Source: Litchfieldella rifensis
GTDB lineage: Bacteria > Pseudomonadota > Gammaproteobacteria > Pseudomonadales > Halomonadaceae
Direction of reading: 5' to 3'
Assembly (NCBI RefSeq): GCF_042646605.1
Contig: NZ_JBHRUG010000031.1
Span: forward strand, 372,001 to 436,000
DNA length: 64,000 nucleotides
Of this stretch, positions 55,421 to 63,984 are shown one piece after another; position 1 is the stretch's first letter, and the number at the start of each line of letters is the position of its first letter. The translations under genes were made by a program, and so were the position numbers. The notes beneath the pieces are model-generated. The model saw only the letters and a list, made by a program, of their open reading frames with translations. It was not told the origin of the DNA and ran no database searches.

Positions 55421-56292
55421 GCGCCCCCCGTACCGGTACCCTTGGCCGCTCGCACATGATCCTCCAACTCATCGAAGGTCGGGCGTTCGGCGGTGTGCAA
55501 CGCCTTGCGACCGAATTCCACAGCCAACTGCGGCGCATAGCCGTTCAGGCTCGCCAGCAGGGTCACCCGAATGCATTGCAGCATCTTGACCGCCTCGTTG
55601 ACCTGGCGATCGACACGACTGGCGAGCGGATTGACGAAACCATAAGCCAACAGGATGCCCAGAAAGGTACCGACCAAGGCGTGGGCAATCATCAGCCCCA
55701 TCTGCTCGGCGCCGGCATCGGCGGAACTCAACGCCTTGATGACCCCCATCACCGCCGCCACGATACCGAATGCCGGCAGGCCATCGCCGACCTTGGCCAG
55801 GGCATCGGCGGGAATATGGGCCTCATGCTCGAAGGCCTCGATCTCGTGCTCCATGAGCTCGTCGATCTGGTGAGGGTCCATGTTGCCGCTGATCATCAGG
55901 CGTAGGTAGTCGGTGAGAAAATTCATGATCATGGGATCGTTCTGAATTTTCGGGTACTCGGAGAACAGCGCGCTGTCCTGGGGGTTGTCGACATCGCGCT
56001 CGATGGCCAGCATCCCGTCGCGGCGCGCCTTGGAGAGCAGCTTGTACTGCAACGCCATCAGCTCCATGTAGGTCGCCTTGTCGTATTTGACCGTGCGCTT
56101 GAGCTTGGAGGCCGTTCGCAGGGTTGCCACGATGGCCTTGCCATTGTTGGCGGCGATGAAAGACCCCACGGCCGCACCACAGATCATCAGGATTTCGGTG
56201 GGCTGATAGAGAGGCCCCAGGTGACCGCCGGACAGGGCGAAACCGCCGAATACGGACAGGGTCACGATAATGAATCCAATGGGTATCAACAC
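55417..56292 (-). CDS. motA: Flagellar motor stator protein MotA
   Basis: A 291-residue stator subunit with four membrane spans. FGGFALSGGHLGPLYQPTE at the N-terminus, the cytoplasmic loop with the charged residues that touch FliG, and GDGLPAFGIVAAVMG with the conserved proline are typical. The start was set at GTG 56292 with AAGGGA upstream, matching the E. coli N-terminus; the longer frame begins at TTG 56322. A perfect sigma-28 promoter lies about 60 bases upstream. First gene of motAB-cheAW. Confidence 0.95.
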   Translation of the reverse strand: MLIPIGFIIVTLSVFGGFALSGGHLGPLYQPTEILMICGAAVGSFIAANNGKAIVATLRTASKLKRTVKYDKATYMELMALQYKLLSKARRDGMLAIERDVDNPQDSALFSEYPKIQNDPMIMNFLTDYLRLMISGNMDPHQIDELMEHEIEAFEHEAHIPADALAKVGDGLPAFGIVAAVMGVIKALSSADAGAEQMGLMIAHALVGTFLGILLAYGFVNPLASRVDRQVNEAVKMLQCIRVTLLASLNGYAPQLAVEFGRKALHTAERPTFDELEDHVRAAKGTGTGGA

Positions 56293-56349
56293 AGCCAGGT
56301 TCCCTTCGTCGACGCGTATCAAGGCTTGAAGTGCCGGTATCTGAAGAGG

Positions 56350-56376
56350 CTATCGGCCAACGAGACAACAACTTGA
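56350..56376 (-). promoter_or_regulatory. Sigma-28 (FliA) promoter for motAB-cheAW
   Basis: On the minus strand TCAA (56373-56376) and GCCGATAG (56350-56357) are separated by exactly 15 bases. This is a near-perfect FliA promoter located between the flhC terminator and the motA start, the same place as the E. coli mocha promoter. Confidence 0.85.
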
Positions 56377-56443
56377 GGGACTGGCGGGGAAATTCTCCAC
56401 GCACATGAGCGATGGCATACGATCACGAGTGCCCATAAAGAGA

Positions 56444-56473
56444 CGCCGCCTCCAAGCTGGGCTGGAGGCGGCG
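56444..56473 (-). terminator. Terminator after flhDC
   Basis: CGCCGCCTCCA and TGGAGGCGGCG form a perfect 11-base stem with an eight-base loop. On the minus strand the tail is TCTCTTTATG. It lies 37 bases after the flhC stop and separates flhDC from motA. Confidence 0.75.
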
Positions 56474-56509
56474 ATGGACCGACGGCTGTCGCTTCCCCAC
56501 GGAGGCGAA

Positions 56510-57091
56510 TCAGCGCATTGCGACAGCAGGCATCACGGGGACGGAGGCAGACTTCGGCAATACGACGGTGTCACGCCGCTTGCGTGTCTTGCCGGCCCGC
56601 GAAGGAGGGTGACAGATTCCGCACACGAAATCGTGACTCGGCGTATGAGCATGAGCCACGAACTGGCCGCTGCAACTCGTGCACTCGGACAGCTCGAGCA
56701 TCCCACTCTCGAAGAAACGCACCAGCGTCCAGGCGCGGGTCAGTCCCAATACCGGGTCGGCCTCGTCGAGCTGCATCTGTTCCAGATACAAACGAAAAGC
56801 CTTGACGAAGCCTTCCATGCGCTCGCAGCCCTGGTCGACCAGGCGACGATAGATGTTGAAGAATAGCGACGAATGGATGTTCGGCAACCAGGTGATGAAC
56901 CAGTCGGTGGAAAACGGCAGCATGCCTTTGGGCGGCGACATGCCACGGACTTCCTTGTAGAGCTTGATCAGGCGTGCTCGGCTCAGGTCGGTTTCGGTCT
57001 CCAGGACCTGCAGACGGGCCCCCAGCTCAATGAGTTCGATAGCCATCTGCACCTGCAGCATTTCACTGACGAGACTCTTGCTGTCTGTCAT
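56510..57091 (-). CDS. flhC: Flagellar master regulator subunit FlhC
   Basis: A 193-residue partner of FlhD in the FlhD4C2 activator of class 2 flagellar genes. The four zinc cysteines appear in CTSC and CGIC near residues 138 and 157, and the central PFSTDWFITWLPNIHSSLF run is characteristic. The start lies three bases after the flhD stop with GGGGGAG inside the flhD end, so translation is coupled. FlhDC is typical of enterics and some other proteobacteria, and less usual next to flhF. Confidence 0.96.
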   Translation of the reverse strand: MTDSKSLVSEMLQVQMAIELIELGARLQVLETETDLSRARLIKLYKEVRGMSPPKGMLPFSTDWFITWLPNIHSSLFFNIYRRLVDQGCERMEGFVKAFRLYLEQMQLDEADPVLGLTRAWTLVRFFESGMLELSECTSCSGQFVAHAHTPSHDFVCGICHPPSRAGKTRKRRDTVVLPKSASVPVMPAVAMR

Positions 57092-57094
57092 CGC

Positions 57095-57427
57095 TCAACT
57101 CCCCCGTAAGGCGCTCATGCCAAGGTTCGATGAAGACGCCATCAGCAGCGCCGCATGGGTCTGGGAAAGCCCTTGCTCACGCTGGTTGTGGGTCAGCTTC
57201 ATCACCTGGTCGGCATCTTCGTAGCACAAGCGACACAGCAGCTGATTGGTTCGTGAGAGCCTGCTGAGTTGCTTGGCCGAGAGTGAGGCTAACAGGTCCG
57301 CCATGGACTCGCTGATCTTGAGGCGAAAGATGGCGGTGGCACGATCCTCGTTCAACAGCCTCTGCACCAGAAGCAGATACGAGAGGTTGAGATCCTGGAT
57401 CTCGTCCAGAATGCTATCGGTTTCCAT
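57095..57427 (-). CDS. flhD: Flagellar master regulator subunit FlhD
   Basis: A 110-residue all-helical regulator that forms a ring with FlhC and activates class 2 flagellar promoters with sigma-70. Characteristic segments are DLNLSYLLLVQRLLNED, SRLSRTNQLLCRLCYED and the C-terminal THAALLMAS. AGGGAA precedes the ATG. The long AT-rich region upstream is the likely site for global control, as in enterics. Confidence 0.95.
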   Translation of the reverse strand: METDSILDEIQDLNLSYLLLVQRLLNEDRATAIFRLKISESMADLLASLSAKQLSRLSRTNQLLCRLCYEDADQVMKLTHNQREQGLSQTHAALLMASSSNLGMSALRGS

Positions 57428-57890
57428 TTTTCATTCCCTGCGTTATGCGCGTTATCAAAGGAGGCTCTAACGGCCAATGAGTTTTTATTGTGCCTTCATC
57501 AGTGGTTCTTGATATTCGACCACTTTCATTTAGCTACTAGCATTGTGAGACTTTTTTATGAAAGGTTTCAACACCCCTTTGATCAACGCAGAAACAGGCA
57601 AACGACTTAAGGATCTCAGTCGAACTGATACCAATTGTCACTATAACAAGCGGTTAGCTTACGTCCTCGACCTTGTGAAAAAATTTGTAACGAAATAACG
57701 CCGATTCAACGCTACAAAATGACACAAAATAGCACCAAACAGTAAATTAGCACTCTTGCATCCGGCATCTAGAGGGAAACACTGGCGTGATGACCAAAGT
57801 ACTGAGCGTAGACAGGAAAGAAGCAAAGCAGAAGGGATGACAAAGGGGGCATGGGCATCTCAATCGAGCTTGGCGGTCCGCGCACAGAGC
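57428..57890. other. Long AT-rich flhDC upstream region
   Basis: This 463-base stretch separates fhlB from flhD and is clearly AT-richer than its neighbours, as in enteric flhDC control regions. It holds runs such as TTGTGAAAAAATTTGTAA (57673-57690), which only weakly resembles a CRP site. One short plus-strand reading frame (57558-57698, 46 codons) is discussed separately. No consensus promoter could be assigned with confidence. Confidence 0.5.
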
Positions 57891-58187
57891 TCAGTCATTG
57901 CCGGCATCATCGTGCGCAGGCGCGATCTCGTATACCCACACCAGCAACTCAGCGATCACCTGATAGAGCTGCGGAGGAATACGCTCATCGATGTCGAGCC
58001 CCATCAGCAAGGCCACCAGCTCCGGTGCATCGTGTACGTAGACGCCCTGTCGGCTGGCTTCGATCACGATGCGTTCGGCCAGTTCTCCATATCCTTTGGC
58101 GAGGACGCGCGGTGCCCGGTCCTCCTCTCCGTAAGCCAATGCCACCGCTTGACGGCGCCTTCCTGGCGGTGACGATCCACCATTCAT
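57891..58187 (-). CDS. FlhB C-terminal-domain-like protein (FhlB)
   Basis: A 98-residue protein resembling only the cytoplasmic C-terminal domain of FlhB, the export switch. Residues such as AVALAYGEEDRAPRVLAKGYG and DIDERIPPQLYQVIAELLVWVYE align with it, but the NPTH cleavage motif is replaced and no membrane helices are present. Stand-alone FlhB-C proteins paired with a FliK-like gene are known in several flagellated bacteria. It overlaps fliK by four bases (ATGA) and ends the fliDSTK operon. Confidence 0.85.
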   Translation of the reverse strand: MNGGSSPPGRRRQAVALAYGEEDRAPRVLAKGYGELAERIVIEASRQGVYVHDAPELVALLMGLDIDERIPPQLYQVIAELLVWVYEIAPAHDDAGND

Positions 58188-59479
58188 AGGGCATTCCCCT
58201 CCGCCACGGCCAGATTCACCCGCAGGGCCACATCATCGAGCCCACAATGCTCGAGCCGCTCCCGAAGCACTGCCTGTCCCCGCTCCAGATGCATCACGGC
58301 CGACGTCGATTCCGTCGTCAACGTCAGGGCCAGACGCCGATCCTCGAGGCGCAGGGAGACGCCAATCGTGCCCAGGCTTTCTACCTTCAGCGTCAACTCC
58401 GAGTGCCAGGCGGACTCGCTCTGGCCCTCTTCATCACCGCCCGCCTCCTGCTGTGGCGCCTGGCGCTGCGAGAAGGTTTCTTCCGGCACGTGAATCATCA
58501 GGGCCATGAAGATTCCCGACCAGACATCGCCTTCCCAACGCAAGACCGGCGTCACCAGCATTTCCAGTTGATGACGGACGATCCCTTGCAAGGCATCGCT
58601 CACGGAATCGTCAGGAAGCGACGTCACGGGAAGCTCAGCGCTTGTGGCGGGTGGCATGCTGGTCGTTATCGACGACGGTGACGCACCTGGCGCTGACGAC
58701 GTCACCGTGGACCTGGCATCGCCTGACATCGGCGGTGCGGCAAGCGTAGTCGTGGCGGTAGTCGCCGTCGCTGCCCTGCCAGGTTCTCGGGTGGCGGAGC
58801 CAGCCCCCGAGAGGATCGTATCTCGCGGGGAGGGTGACGTCGTCCCGCCGACCATGATAGTAGTGCCGCCTGCTGCCGACGGCATCCATGGCGCTGGGGG
58901 AAGAGGTGTGGGGGCAGGACGGAACGGTCCCACCAGCACCGGCTCTCTGGGCAATGATCGTAACATCCGGGTTCGCCACATCTGTGGCTCGTGCTCGAGC
59001 GCTTGACGCGGCAACTCCCCCCGAAACCACTTGTTCAAGTGCGATTCATAGAACACACCGCTCTCGCTGATACTGGCCTGGAGACGACTGGCCAGCAAAG
59101 AAGTCGACGGCGCCGCCTCCGGGAGCGGCATCAAGGGAGACACCGGCTTGATCACCGAGGGTGGGGCGGGAAACTTGACCAGGATATCGGCAATGGTGGT
59201 CGCGGCGGGGCTGAAATGCGTACTGGTCGAGGGTGGTGCGCTCCCCTGAGCGGGCAATGAGGCCCCCTGTCTCGGCACCTCCCTGGCAGCCACTCCGGAA
59301 AGTGGTGCCAGGGGCGGCTGACGGGCATCGAGGCGCGAGTCGCTGCGGACCGCACGCAACGCGTCGGCGGGATTCAGTGGCTTGACCGGCTCGTTCAGGG
59401 GCCTTGATACGGGAATATCGACCCGCTTTCCCAACACCTGGTGCAGCAAGGTGTCGAGAATCGGTGTAATACCACTCAC
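58184..59479 (-). CDS. FliK-like hook-length control protein
   Basis: A 431-residue protein with a long Pro/Ser/Thr/Ala-rich N-terminal two thirds and a folded C-terminal part, the pattern of FliK rulers. The C-terminal region contains WHSELTLKVESLGTIGVSLRLEDRRLALTL and further LRERLEHCGLDDVALRVNL, which fits the FliK substrate-specificity domain. GTG at 59479 overlaps the fliT stop. Pairing with fhlB, the FlhB-C-like gene, suggests an accessory switch. Whether this is the main hook-length protein cannot be told without the rest of the flagellar genes. Confidence 0.75.
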   Translation of the reverse strand: MSGITPILDTLLHQVLGKRVDIPVSRPLNEPVKPLNPADALRAVRSDSRLDARQPPLAPLSGVAAREVPRQGASLPAQGSAPPSTSTHFSPAATTIADILVKFPAPPSVIKPVSPLMPLPEAAPSTSLLASRLQASISESGVFYESHLNKWFRGELPRQALEHEPQMWRTRMLRSLPREPVLVGPFRPAPTPLPPAPWMPSAAGGTTIMVGGTTSPSPRDTILSGAGSATREPGRAATATTATTTLAAPPMSGDARSTVTSSAPGASPSSITTSMPPATSAELPVTSLPDDSVSDALQGIVRHQLEMLVTPVLRWEGDVWSGIFMALMIHVPEETFSQRQAPQQEAGGDEEGQSESAWHSELTLKVESLGTIGVSLRLEDRRLALTLTTESTSAVMHLERGQAVLRERLEHCGLDDVALRVNLAVAEGNAL

Positions 59480-59853
59480 GTTCGGCCTTTAGGCAGATGG
59501 CTTACCTCACCCAATGGACGATAGGCGCGATTCAGGTCGCGTTTGCGCTGGGACACCTCGATCAGCTCACTCAAGGCATCACGACGCTCGACCAGACGTC
59601 GACGTATCTCCAGATCCTGCTCCAGGATCTGCTCCAGCAATTCCGCCTTGCGTTCCTGCTGCGCCATATCCAGGGCGAGACTGAGTTCGAGTTTCGAGAG
59701 ACGCTCGACTTCGATGACGTAGCAAGACTCCTCACTGACCAGCGCCTCCCAATCTTCCAGACGAGCCCATTCGAGCATACGATTGGAACGTTCCCGCAAG
59801 GTCTCATAAGCGTCGAGAACCTGTTCCTGCGTCATTGGCTGTGTCGTGGCCAT
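59476..59853 (-). CDS. fliT: FliT-like flagellar chaperone
   Basis: A 125-residue, largely helical and acidic protein between fliS and fliK. Length, heptad-like helices and position after fliD-fliS fit FliT, the FliD export chaperone, which also binds FlhC in enterics and lowers FlhDC activity. Direct sequence conservation is low in this family, so the call rests mainly on context. ATG at 59853 with CGGAGT upstream was chosen; the frame extends upstream into fliS. Confidence 0.72.
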   Translation of the reverse strand: MATTQPMTQEQVLDAYETLRERSNRMLEWARLEDWEALVSEESCYVIEVERLSKLELSLALDMAQQERKAELLEQILEQDLEIRRRLVERRDALSELIEVSQRKRDLNRAYRPLGEVSHLPKGRT

Positions 59854-59854
59854 G

Positions 59855-60274
59855 TCAGACTCCGTTCGCCTGGGATCCGATTTCGCGCCAGGCCGAGCCG
59901 ATGTCCTCAAGCAAACGCGTCGCCTCATCGAGACTCTTCTCGTCATTGTGCAGGTTCGCCGTCAACAGCAGACGAGCAATATAATCGTAGAGCGATGCCA
60001 AGCGCTCTGCCACCTCGCCGCCACGTTCGGCATCCAGTGCCGCCAGCAGTCCATTGTTGACGATATCCAGCGCCTTCGAGATTGCTTTTCCCTTGGCTTG
60101 GACATTGCCATCGTTCAGGTGCAGTTTGGCGGCTCGAATCGAGGACAAGGCCCCGTCGAACAGCATCACGATCAACTGATGCGGGCTCGCCGACATCACA
60201 CCGCTCTCCACCCCCACTTTCGCGTAGGCTCCTGCGCCCCTGGAATAGGCAGCGGCACCGCGCATGGCACTCAT
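59855..60274 (-). CDS. fliS: Flagellin chaperone FliS
   Basis: A 139-residue helical chaperone that binds the C-terminus of flagellin and prevents premature polymerisation. Family signatures are ASPHQLIVMLFDGAL, the KAISKALDIVNNGLLAAL run and ASLYDYIARLLLTAN. AGGAG lies before the ATG. Between fliD and fliT, in the usual fliDST order. Confidence 0.94.
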   Translation of the reverse strand: MSAMRGAAAYSRGAGAYAKVGVESGVMSASPHQLIVMLFDGALSSIRAAKLHLNDGNVQAKGKAISKALDIVNNGLLAALDAERGGEVAERLASLYDYIARLLLTANLHNDEKSLDEATRLLEDIGSAWREIGSQANGV

Positions 60275-60325
60275 GATTCGTTACTCCTGTACACTCGCTG
60301 AGATCGGCACCAGGTGCCAGTCGCC

Positions 60326-61678
60326 CTACTTGCGACCCAACTGGGCATTCATCATGTCAAACTGCTGGGTCAGATAATTGCTGGTCTGATTCATGCTGGC
60401 GATCATGCTGTCCAGCTGACCGAACTGTGTGCGATAGCGAGCAATGGTGGCCTCGATGCCTTGCTCCATGCGCGTATAACGCTGCCCCAGGCTCTCGAGG
60501 GACGTCTCCAGGCCGCTGGTGGCGTTATCCAACAATCCGTCATCCTGCAGCATCAACTCCAGTGTGCTATCCAGTTGACCTGCCATACCGCCTTCTTCGC
60601 TGCTACCAGCGAAGAACTCCGACACGGCAGTCAAGTCATTGGCAATAATGTCGTCGAGCTTGTCCTCGTCGATCTCCAGCGTACCGTCCAGTTGCAGGCT
60701 GATCCCCAGATCGGAGAGCATACTGAATTCGCCTTCCGTCACAGCGCCGCTCAGGGTGCTGCGCAAGCGTGACTCCACACTACGCAGGGTGCTATCGCCC
60801 AAAAGTTGACCAGCCACACCGGTTTCGGAGTTGAAGCTGGTCAACCCTTTCATGGTGCTACGCAGCGCGTTATAGCCATCCACGAAGCTCGTGATCGCCT
60901 CCTTGATGGACTCGGTGTCGCGCTCCACCGTCAGGGTCGAAGCTCCCTCCTCGGCGATATTCAGCGTCACGCCCTCAATGGCATCCTCGACGCGGTTGGA
61001 CTGGCTGGTGATAGAGATACCATTGACCGTCAGGGCGGCGTCTTCTGCCACTACCTCGGTGGTAGCATCGATGGCAAGCTGTCCCGACAAGTCCCCGCCG
61101 AAGGTCACGCCAGTGATACCGGCCTCCGTTCCGGTCTCAGTGGCGGCAAACGCCAAACGGTAAGGAGTACCGCTGCCATCGTTGACGATCGAGGCGCTCA
61201 CTCCCGCTTCTTCGGCATTGATGGCGTCACGGATCGCTTCCAGTGAACTGTCCCCTGCCGTGATATTGACATCGAGCGAACTTCCGTCACCAAAGGTAAA
61301 GCTCACCGTCCCCGCGCCCAAATCGGTGGTCTTGTCGGCCATTCCCGCGGTCGCCACACTCGATGCCTTGGCAAGGTTGGTCACATTGATCTCATAACGC
61401 CCTGTCGGAGCGTCTGCAGTGGAAGCCGCCGTGATACTGCTTCCCGTCACCGTGCTGGTCACACTCTTGAAAAATGAGGCATCGTTGAGCTTGGCACTCG
61501 CCGTCTGAAACTTCGACAAGGCACTCTCGAGCTTGCCATAGGCGGAGATCTTCGCCTGATAGCTCTTCTGCTGAGACACGATGGGAACCAATTTCTGACG
61601 CTCGGCACTCTTGAGCTCATCGAGCAGCCCATTCAGATCCAGCCCTGAACCGATCCCCAAAGACGAGATAGTGGCCAT
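60326..61678 (-). CDS. fliD: Flagellar filament cap protein FliD
   Basis: A 450-residue filament cap (HAP2). The N-terminal SSLGIGSGLDLNGLLDEL and the C-terminal coiled segment with TRMEQGIEATIARYRTQFGQLDSMIASMNQTSNYLTQQF, the export and polymerisation regions, are well conserved; the middle is variable and Thr/Ala-rich. AAGGAAGGAG precedes the ATG. First gene of the fliDST-fliK-fhlB operon with a sigma-28 promoter about 90 bases upstream. Confidence 0.95.
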   Translation of the reverse strand: MATISSLGIGSGLDLNGLLDELKSAERQKLVPIVSQQKSYQAKISAYGKLESALSKFQTASAKLNDASFFKSVTSTVTGSSITAASTADAPTGRYEINVTNLAKASSVATAGMADKTTDLGAGTVSFTFGDGSSLDVNITAGDSSLEAIRDAINAEEAGVSASIVNDGSGTPYRLAFAATETGTEAGITGVTFGGDLSGQLAIDATTEVVAEDAALTVNGISITSQSNRVEDAIEGVTLNIAEEGASTLTVERDTESIKEAITSFVDGYNALRSTMKGLTSFNSETGVAGQLLGDSTLRSVESRLRSTLSGAVTEGEFSMLSDLGISLQLDGTLEIDEDKLDDIIANDLTAVSEFFAGSSEEGGMAGQLDSTLELMLQDDGLLDNATSGLETSLESLGQRYTRMEQGIEATIARYRTQFGQLDSMIASMNQTSNYLTQQFDMMNAQLGRK

Positions 61679-61766
61679 GACGCTCCTTCCTTAATTGGTG
61701 TCCTTTTTACCAGCCTTTCGCCATATCAGCGCAACGAATAGGCCCTTCATGGACGGTCAATTCATG

Positions 61767-61793
61767 CTATCGGCCACAAGCGCCCAACCTTTA
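61767..61793 (-). promoter_or_regulatory. Sigma-28 (FliA) promoter for fliDST-fliK-fhlB
   Basis: On the minus strand TAAA (61790-61793) and GCCGATAG (61767-61774) are separated by 15 bases, a near-perfect FliA promoter about 90 bases before the fliD start. Confidence 0.85.
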
Positions 61794-61823
61794 GGGTTTT
61801 GCTTTATTCAGCACCTCATACGA

Positions 61824-61849
61824 CGATGCCCGGCCTAAGCCGGGCATCG
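61824..61849. terminator. Hairpin between the ABC permease genes and fliD
   Basis: CGATGCCCGGC and GCCGGGCATCG form a perfect 11-base stem with a CTAA loop. It lies 26 bases after the stop of the downstream permease gene on the minus strand. The following bases are TCGTATG, not a T-run, so it may terminate only partly. Confidence 0.55.
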
Positions 61850-61874
61850 TTCGATCACGCTTTCCCCTGGAGAC

Positions 61875-62726
61875 TCATCCAGGCGTCATGCCGCGCAACC
61901 GCTCACTGCGCCGACGCAACAACTCGAGCGTGGTCAGCAGCAGCATCGACAACAGCACCAGCAAGGTCGCCACCGCCAGAATGGTGGGACTGATCTGTTC
62001 CCGGATGCCCGACCACATCTGGATCGGCATGGTGCGCTGCTCGGGGCCGGAGATGAACAACACCACCACCACCTCATCGAAGGACGTGATGAAAGCGAAC
62101 AACGCCCCCGACACCACACCGGGCGTTACCAGCGGCAACACCACCTTGAAGAAGGTGCGGGTAGGATTGGCTCCCAGGCTATGCGCGGCACGGATCAGCG
62201 TGGTATCGAAGCTCGATAACGTCGCTGTCACCGTGATCACCACGAAGGGAATTCCCAAGGCGGTATGGGCGAGGATCACTCCCAGATAGGTCTGCGCCAA
62301 GTGGATCTTGGAAAAGAAGAAGAACATCGCCGCTGCCGAGATGATCAAGGGCACGATCATCGGCGAAATCAGCAGCGCCATGATCGCCCCGCGTGCCGGC
62401 ATGTGCCGGTTCGAGAGCCCCAATGCAGCGATAGTCCCCAGTACGGTGGCCAGTACGGTGGAAGCGATGCCGATAATAAAGCTGTTCTTGATCGAATTCA
62501 GCCAGGCGCTGGAGGTAAAGAAATCTTCATACCAACGCAGCGAGTAGCCCACAGGATCAAGACGCAACATGGCATCGGAAAAAGTGAAGTACGGCTCGGC
62601 ATTGAATGACAGCGGGATAATGATCAACAAGGGGCCGACCAGGAACAGAAAAATCAGCCCACACAATCCCAGGAAGACGTAATGCCAGATACGTTCACCA
62701 CGGGTGGCATAAGAAGGAACGGCCAT
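61875..62726 (-). CDS. ABC transporter permease, PotC type
   Basis: A 283-residue inner-membrane permease of the polyamine/opine (binding-protein-dependent) family. Six membrane spans and the EAA loop (AAHSLGANPTRTFFKVVLPLVTPGV) are visible; SFDEVVVVLFISG near the end is typical of PotC-like proteins. ATG at 62726 was chosen, with a GTG two codons earlier possible. It follows the partner permease by four bases. The ATPase and binding-protein genes were not seen and probably lie beyond the right edge. Confidence 0.87.
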   Translation of the reverse strand: MAVPSYATRGERIWHYVFLGLCGLIFLFLVGPLLIIIPLSFNAEPYFTFSDAMLRLDPVGYSLRWYEDFFTSSAWLNSIKNSFIIGIASTVLATVLGTIAALGLSNRHMPARGAIMALLISPMIVPLIISAAAMFFFFSKIHLAQTYLGVILAHTALGIPFVVITVTATLSSFDTTLIRAAHSLGANPTRTFFKVVLPLVTPGVVSGALFAFITSFDEVVVVLFISGPEQRTMPIQMWSGIREQISPTILAVATLLVLLSMLLLTTLELLRRRSERLRGMTPG

Positions 62727-62730
62727 CACA

Positions 62731-63984
62731 TTACCCCAATTTGACTTTGTCGACGCCGATCAGGCGATTGAAGACCCAATAGAACACAATCACCACGAAC
62801 AGCAGGATCGAGGCGATCGCCGCCGCCAGCCCCCAGTTGAGCGACGACTGCATGTGATAGGCGATGTAGTTGGTAATGAAGCGACCCGACTGCCCGCCTA
62901 CCAATGCCGGTGTGATGTAATAGCCGATCGACAGAATGAATACCAGAATCCCGCCCGCGGCGATTCCGGGGATGGTCAGCGGGAAATACACACGCCGGAA
63001 GCTCAGGAAGGGACGACCGCCCAGCGAGCGGGCCGCACGCATATAGCTCGGCGGAATGGTCTTCATCACCGAATACAACGGCAGAATCATGAACGGCAGC
63101 AGAATGTGCGTCATGGCGATGATCGTGCCGAGCTTGTTATGGATCATCTGCCAACGCGCCTCGTCGGCAACCACGCCGATGGCGACCATCATGTCATTGA
63201 GCACCCCTTGCGATTGCAGGATGGCGATCCAGGTCGTGGTACGCACGAGCAGCGAGGTCCAGAACGGCAATAGCACCAGAATCATCAACAGGTTGGAATG
63301 GCGTAACGGCAAATTGGCGAGCAGGAAGGCGATCGGATAGCCCAGCACCAGCGTCATCACGGTGATCACGGCACTCATCCAGAAAGTCCGCCAGAAAAGG
63401 GCGGCGTGGATCTGCAGGTGCTCCGGGACCTTGACGATCTCGCCGTCCGGCGACAACTGCATGTCAACGGCAGCCAGATAATAGGACAACGTATAGGGCG
63501 ATGATTCACGCTGAATCAACTTCCAGGTATCCAGCTCGCCCCACGCCTCATTTATTTCGATCAAGGATTCGCGATAAGGCGGCTCCAGATTGCCAGCCCT
63601 GCGACCGGTCCGGCTGATGGCCGAGCGCATCCCCGATTTCTCGTAGTTCAAACGGCTGGAGAGCAAACCCAGGTTACGGGCCGCTTGCCCCTCGCGCAGG
63701 TCTTCCACCAATGCGGCAAATGCCGGCTCACCGGGTAGCGACGCGCGATCCCAATCTTCCAGAGCAGCGACGGTGCGGGGCAAGGTGTTCGAGACTTCCG
63801 GGTTGTCGACGCTGCGCCACAGCATATCGAAGATCGGCATCACGAAGGCGATGACGAGGAACAGCAACAATGGCGATACCAGGAGAAACGCCTTGAGCTT
63901 CGAGCGCCGCACCGCGCGGCGCAGACTCGTTTTCAACGGCACACCATCGGCCGTGGTCAAGGGAACTGAGGGAGATTCGGACAC
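62731..63984 (-). CDS. ABC transporter permease, PotB type, with long periplasmic insertion
   Basis: A 417-residue permease. TM1 (about 33-57) is followed by some 140 residues of hydrophilic sequence before the next span near residue 200; a normal PotB permease has only a short loop there. The remaining core shows the EAA loop AARSLGGRPFLSFRRVYFPLTIPGI. GTG at 63984 has GGAGAGG six bases upstream. Long first loops are known in some polyamine-like permeases of proteobacteria. The substrate cannot be assigned from sequence. Confidence 0.86.
   Translation of the reverse strand: MSESPSVPLTTADGVPLKTSLRRAVRRSKLKAFLLVSPLLLFLVIAFVMPIFDMLWRSVDNPEVSNTLPRTVAALEDWDRASLPGEPAFAALVEDLREGQAARNLGLLSSRLNYEKSGMRSAISRTGRRAGNLEPPYRESLIEINEAWGELDTWKLIQRESSPYTLSYYLAAVDMQLSPDGEIVKVPEHLQIHAALFWRTFWMSAVITVMTLVLGYPIAFLLANLPLRHSNLLMILVLLPFWTSLLVRTTTWIAILQSQGVLNDMMVAIGVVADEARWQMIHNKLGTIIAMTHILLPFMILPLYSVMKTIPPSYMRAARSLGGRPFLSFRRVYFPLTIPGIAAGGILVFILSIGYYITPALVGGQSGRFITNYIAYHMQSSLNWGLAAAIASILLFVVIVFYWVFNRLIGVDKVKLG

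Noticed and set aside
57673..57690. Possible CRP site TTGTGAAAAAATTTGTAA upstream of flhD
   Set aside because: Only the left half-site TGTGA matches; the right half lacks TCACA, so the match is too weak to report as a feature.
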